Source: an uncultured Actinomyces sp. (GTDB taxonomy: Bacteria > Actinomycetota > Actinomycetes > Actinomycetales > Actinomycetaceae). From it: a DNA stretch of 10,390 nucleotides. The translations under genes and the position numbers were made by a program. The DNA is taken from the NCBI GenBank assembly GCA_937926195.1, contig CALEXZ010000171.1, positions 1 through 10,390 on the forward strand, written 5' to 3'. Of the stretch, positions 7,376-10,390 are shown one piece after another (position 1 is the stretch's first letter; every line of letters begins with the position of its first letter). The notes beneath the pieces are model-generated. The model made no database searches, was not told where the DNA came from, and saw only the letters and a program-made list of their open reading frames with translations.

Positions 7376-7394
7376 TTGACTGAGGCACACCTTA
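7376..7394. promoter_or_regulatory. Possible DtxR/IdeR-type iron box
   Basis: Read on the minus strand, 7394-7376 begins TAAGGTGTGCCT and matches about 12-13 of 19 positions of the DtxR/IdeR consensus (TTAGGTTAGCCTAACCTAA), well conserved in the first arm and poor in the second. The site lies between the divergent transporter and TetR genes. The transporter's IrtAB-like features make iron control plausible, but the match is imperfect. Confidence 0.3.
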
Positions 7395-7434
7395 GTCCTG
7401 TTGCGGAGGACACAGCAAGGGAGGACGGGACCGT

Positions 7435-7440
7435 TACCGT
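7435..7440 (+). promoter_or_regulatory. Possible -10 element for leaderless tetR-family mRNA
   Basis: TACCGT (TANNNT) ends six bases before the ATG at 7447. The nearest purine-rich Shine-Dalgarno-like run, GGGAGG at 7419-7424, is too far (22 bases) to serve this start. The alternative is initiation from the GGGGG at 7441-7445. No clear -35 hexamer is visible. Confidence 0.3.
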
Positions 7441-7446
7441 GGGGGC

Positions 7447-8070
7447 ATGACACGACTGGGGCGCCCCACCGGACGCAGACCGGCCTTCAGCCGGCAGGAC
7501 GTCGTCGACGCCGCCCTGGAGATCGGCGTCAACGCCTTCACGCTCACCGCCGTCGCGCAACGCCTCGGAGTGGCGCCCTCCGCCCTCTACCGCACCATCG
7601 ACTCGCGCGAAGGCCTCATGCGTGCCTGCCTGGCCGAGCTCGCCACCCGCCTGCGCTTCCAGCCCGACCCCGTCAGCTGGCGCCGCAACGCCCACAACCA
7701 GGCCGACGCCCTGTGGACGCTGCTGGAGTCCGCCCACGGACTGGACCAGCTCCTGCTCACCGTCCCCTGGTCCGCCGAGTACTTCGCGGGCACCGTCACC
7801 GCCGCCCACGACGCCTTCGTCGCCTCCGGCATGAGCCCCCAGGACGCCGCCCTGGCCGTCGACGCCATCAGCGACACCGTCATCAGCGCCCATATCAGCG
7901 TGGCGGCGCTGCGCTCCTCCTGGAACGGCGACCCGGCTGCGCCTGCGGGATTCGCCCGGCTGCCCGCCGTCTTCGAGCCCGACGCCTCCTGGCTTGAGCG
8001 CGGCTGGCTCGACCGCAAGATCGAGCTCATCCTCGACGGCCTCCAGGCGCGCCGCACCCCGCGTCCCTGA
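7447..8070 (+). CDS. TetR/AcrR-family transcriptional regulator
   Basis: This is a 207-residue protein of normal TetR-family length. The N-terminal helix-turn-helix domain covers about residues 13-58; FTLTAVAQRLGVAPSALYRT (31-50) is the recognition helix-turn-helix, followed by DSREGL (52-57). The remaining helical region (about 65-200) is the ligand-binding and dimerisation domain, which is too variable to name a ligand. It is divergent from the fused ABC transporter across about 100 bases, an arrangement in which such regulators usually repress their own gene and the transporter; the inverted repeat at 7358-7374 is a candidate operator. The ATG at 7447 lacks a well-spaced ribosome binding site. 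The stop codon forms the loop of a terminator hairpin. Family is clear; target and effector are inferred or unknown. Confidence 0.92.
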   Translation: MTRLGRPTGRRPAFSRQDVVDAALEIGVNAFTLTAVAQRLGVAPSALYRTIDSREGLMRACLAELATRLRFQPDPVSWRRNAHNQADALWTLLESAHGLDQLLLTVPWSAEYFAGTVTAAHDAFVASGMSPQDAALAVDAISDTVISAHISVAALRSSWNGDPAAPAGFARLPAVFEPDASWLERGWLDRKIELILDGLQARRTPRP

Positions 8071-8086
8071 GGGACGCGGGGTGCGG
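8052..8086. terminator. Perfect 16-bp hairpin with the TetR stop codon as its loop
   Basis: The bases 8052-8067 and 8071-8086 are exact reverse complements (16 bp, GC-rich), and the three loop bases 8068-8070 are the TGA stop codon of the regulator gene. It sits between convergent genes (regulator on plus, sdhB on minus, stop at 8110), so it could end transcription from both sides. No T-run follows on either strand; U-less hairpins have been proposed as terminators in actinobacteria. Confidence 0.75.
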
Positions 8087-8109
8087 GTCGCGTGACGGGC
8101 GCGTGCGGC

Positions 8110-8876
8110 TCAGTGGGCCCGGGCGTCGGCCCACAAGGCGTGGCCGAGGTCACGGTTGAGTCGCGTGATGACCTCCAGCGGCACGGACTTGGGGCAGACG
8201 GCAGCGCACTCACCGATGTTGGCGCAGCCGCCGAAGCCCTCGGCGTCGTGCTGGTTGAGCATGCTCACCACGCGCGGCAGGCGCTCGGGCTGGCCCTGCG
8301 GGAGCAGGCCCAGGTGGGCGATCTTCGCGCCGGTGAACAGCATGGCGGAGGCGTTGGGGCAGGCCGCCACGCAGGCGCCGCAGCCGATGCAGGCCGCGGC
8401 CTCAAAGGAGGCCTCGGCGTTCTCCTTCTTGACCGGGACTGCGTGCGCGTCCGGGGCGGCACCGGTGTTGACCGAGATGTAGCCGCCGGCCTGGACGATG
8501 CGGTCCAGGGCGGAGCGGTCCACGATGAGGTCCTTGAGCACCGGGAAGCCGGTCGAGCGCCAGGGCTCGATGGTGATGGTGTCGCCGTCCTTGAAGGAGG
8601 GGTCCTCGGCGAGGTGGCGCATGTGCAGCTGGCAGGTCGTCGAGCGGATCGGGCCGTGGGCCTGACCGTTGATGACGACGCCGCACTGGCCGCAGATGCC
8701 CTCACGGCAGTCCGAGTCGAAGGCGACGGGTTCCTTGCCGGCCTGGAAGAGCTGCTCGTTGAGCAGGTCCAGGACCTCAAGGAACGACATGTGCTCCTCG
8801 ATGCCGGACATCGAGTACTCCTCGAAGCGGCCTGCGGTGCTCTGGTTCTTCTGACGCCAGATCTTGAGCTTGATGT

Positions 8877-8880
<4 letters not shown>
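8110..8880 (-). CDS. sdhB: Succinate dehydrogenase/fumarate reductase iron-sulfur subunit
   Basis: This 256-residue subunit carries electrons between the flavin of SdhA and the membrane quinone site. All three cluster motifs are present: [2Fe-2S] by C58, C63, C66 (CREGICGQC) and C83; [4Fe-4S] by C164, C167, C170 (CIGCGAC) and C229; [3Fe-4S] by C174, C219 and C225. Cluster assignment of the last cysteines follows E. coli SdhB by order. The sequence style (CIGCGACVAACPNASAMLF region) fits the Sdh1/Bacteroides-type enzymes rather than E. coli SdhB. The GTG start at 8880 overlaps the sdhA stop as GTGA, with CGGAG six bases before it, indicating translational coupling. Direction of catalysis (succinate oxidation or fumarate reduction) cannot be told from sequence alone. 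Confidence 0.96.

Positions 8881-10390
<1,510 letters not shown>

Noticed and set aside
7386..7388. Alternative GTG start for the transporter, 15 codons upstream
   Set aside because: It lacks a ribosome binding site, would place the 7358-7374 inverted repeat inside the coding region, and adds residues that fit no part of the family. The GTG at 7343 has AAAGGG nine bases upstream.

Overview
The window is very GC-rich, has long shadow ORFs on both strands, frequent GTG starts, and hairpins without U-tracts. Its gene content points to a high-GC actinobacterium (Actinomycetota): an actinobacterial-type succinate dehydrogenase, a CIRCE-controlled groES close to tsaD, an IrtAB-like ABC transporter, and a SAM methyltransferase with a THUMP-like tail. 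An Actinomyces-like genus is my guess; the sequence does not prove it.

Layout, left to right. Positions 1-34 hold the first codons of groES (minus strand). Its leader, promoter and CIRCE operator fill 35-239. Next are a membrane-anchored ElyC/SanA/YdcF-type DUF218 protein (minus), a class I SAM methyltransferase with a THUMP-like C-terminus (plus), and tsaD (minus, convergent with the methyltransferase). An 89-bp gap with a duplicated GC palindrome separates tsaD from a 3.8-kb gene (minus) that fuses two ABC half-transporters. A TetR-family regulator gene is divergent from it, across a short gap rich in inverted repeats. The regulator gene ends in a hairpin whose loop is its own stop codon. 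The right end carries sdhB and most of sdhA (minus, coupled by a GTGA overlap); the 5' end of sdhA lies beyond the window.

The genes fall into four functional blocks: respiratory succinate oxidation or fumarate reduction (sdhA-sdhB); a probable siderophore or amphiphile transporter with a divergent TetR regulator and a possible iron box; the tRNA t6A37 enzyme TsaD with a nearby uncharacterised probable RNA methyltransferase; and heat-shock control of groES by HrcA/CIRCE. Most of this is housekeeping DNA. I do not see a convincing new biological system. The points most worth following up are the fused IrtAB-like transporter and its control region, the stop-codon-in-loop terminator, the duplicated GC palindrome before tsaD, and the compact groES promoter/CIRCE/5'-hairpin arrangement.
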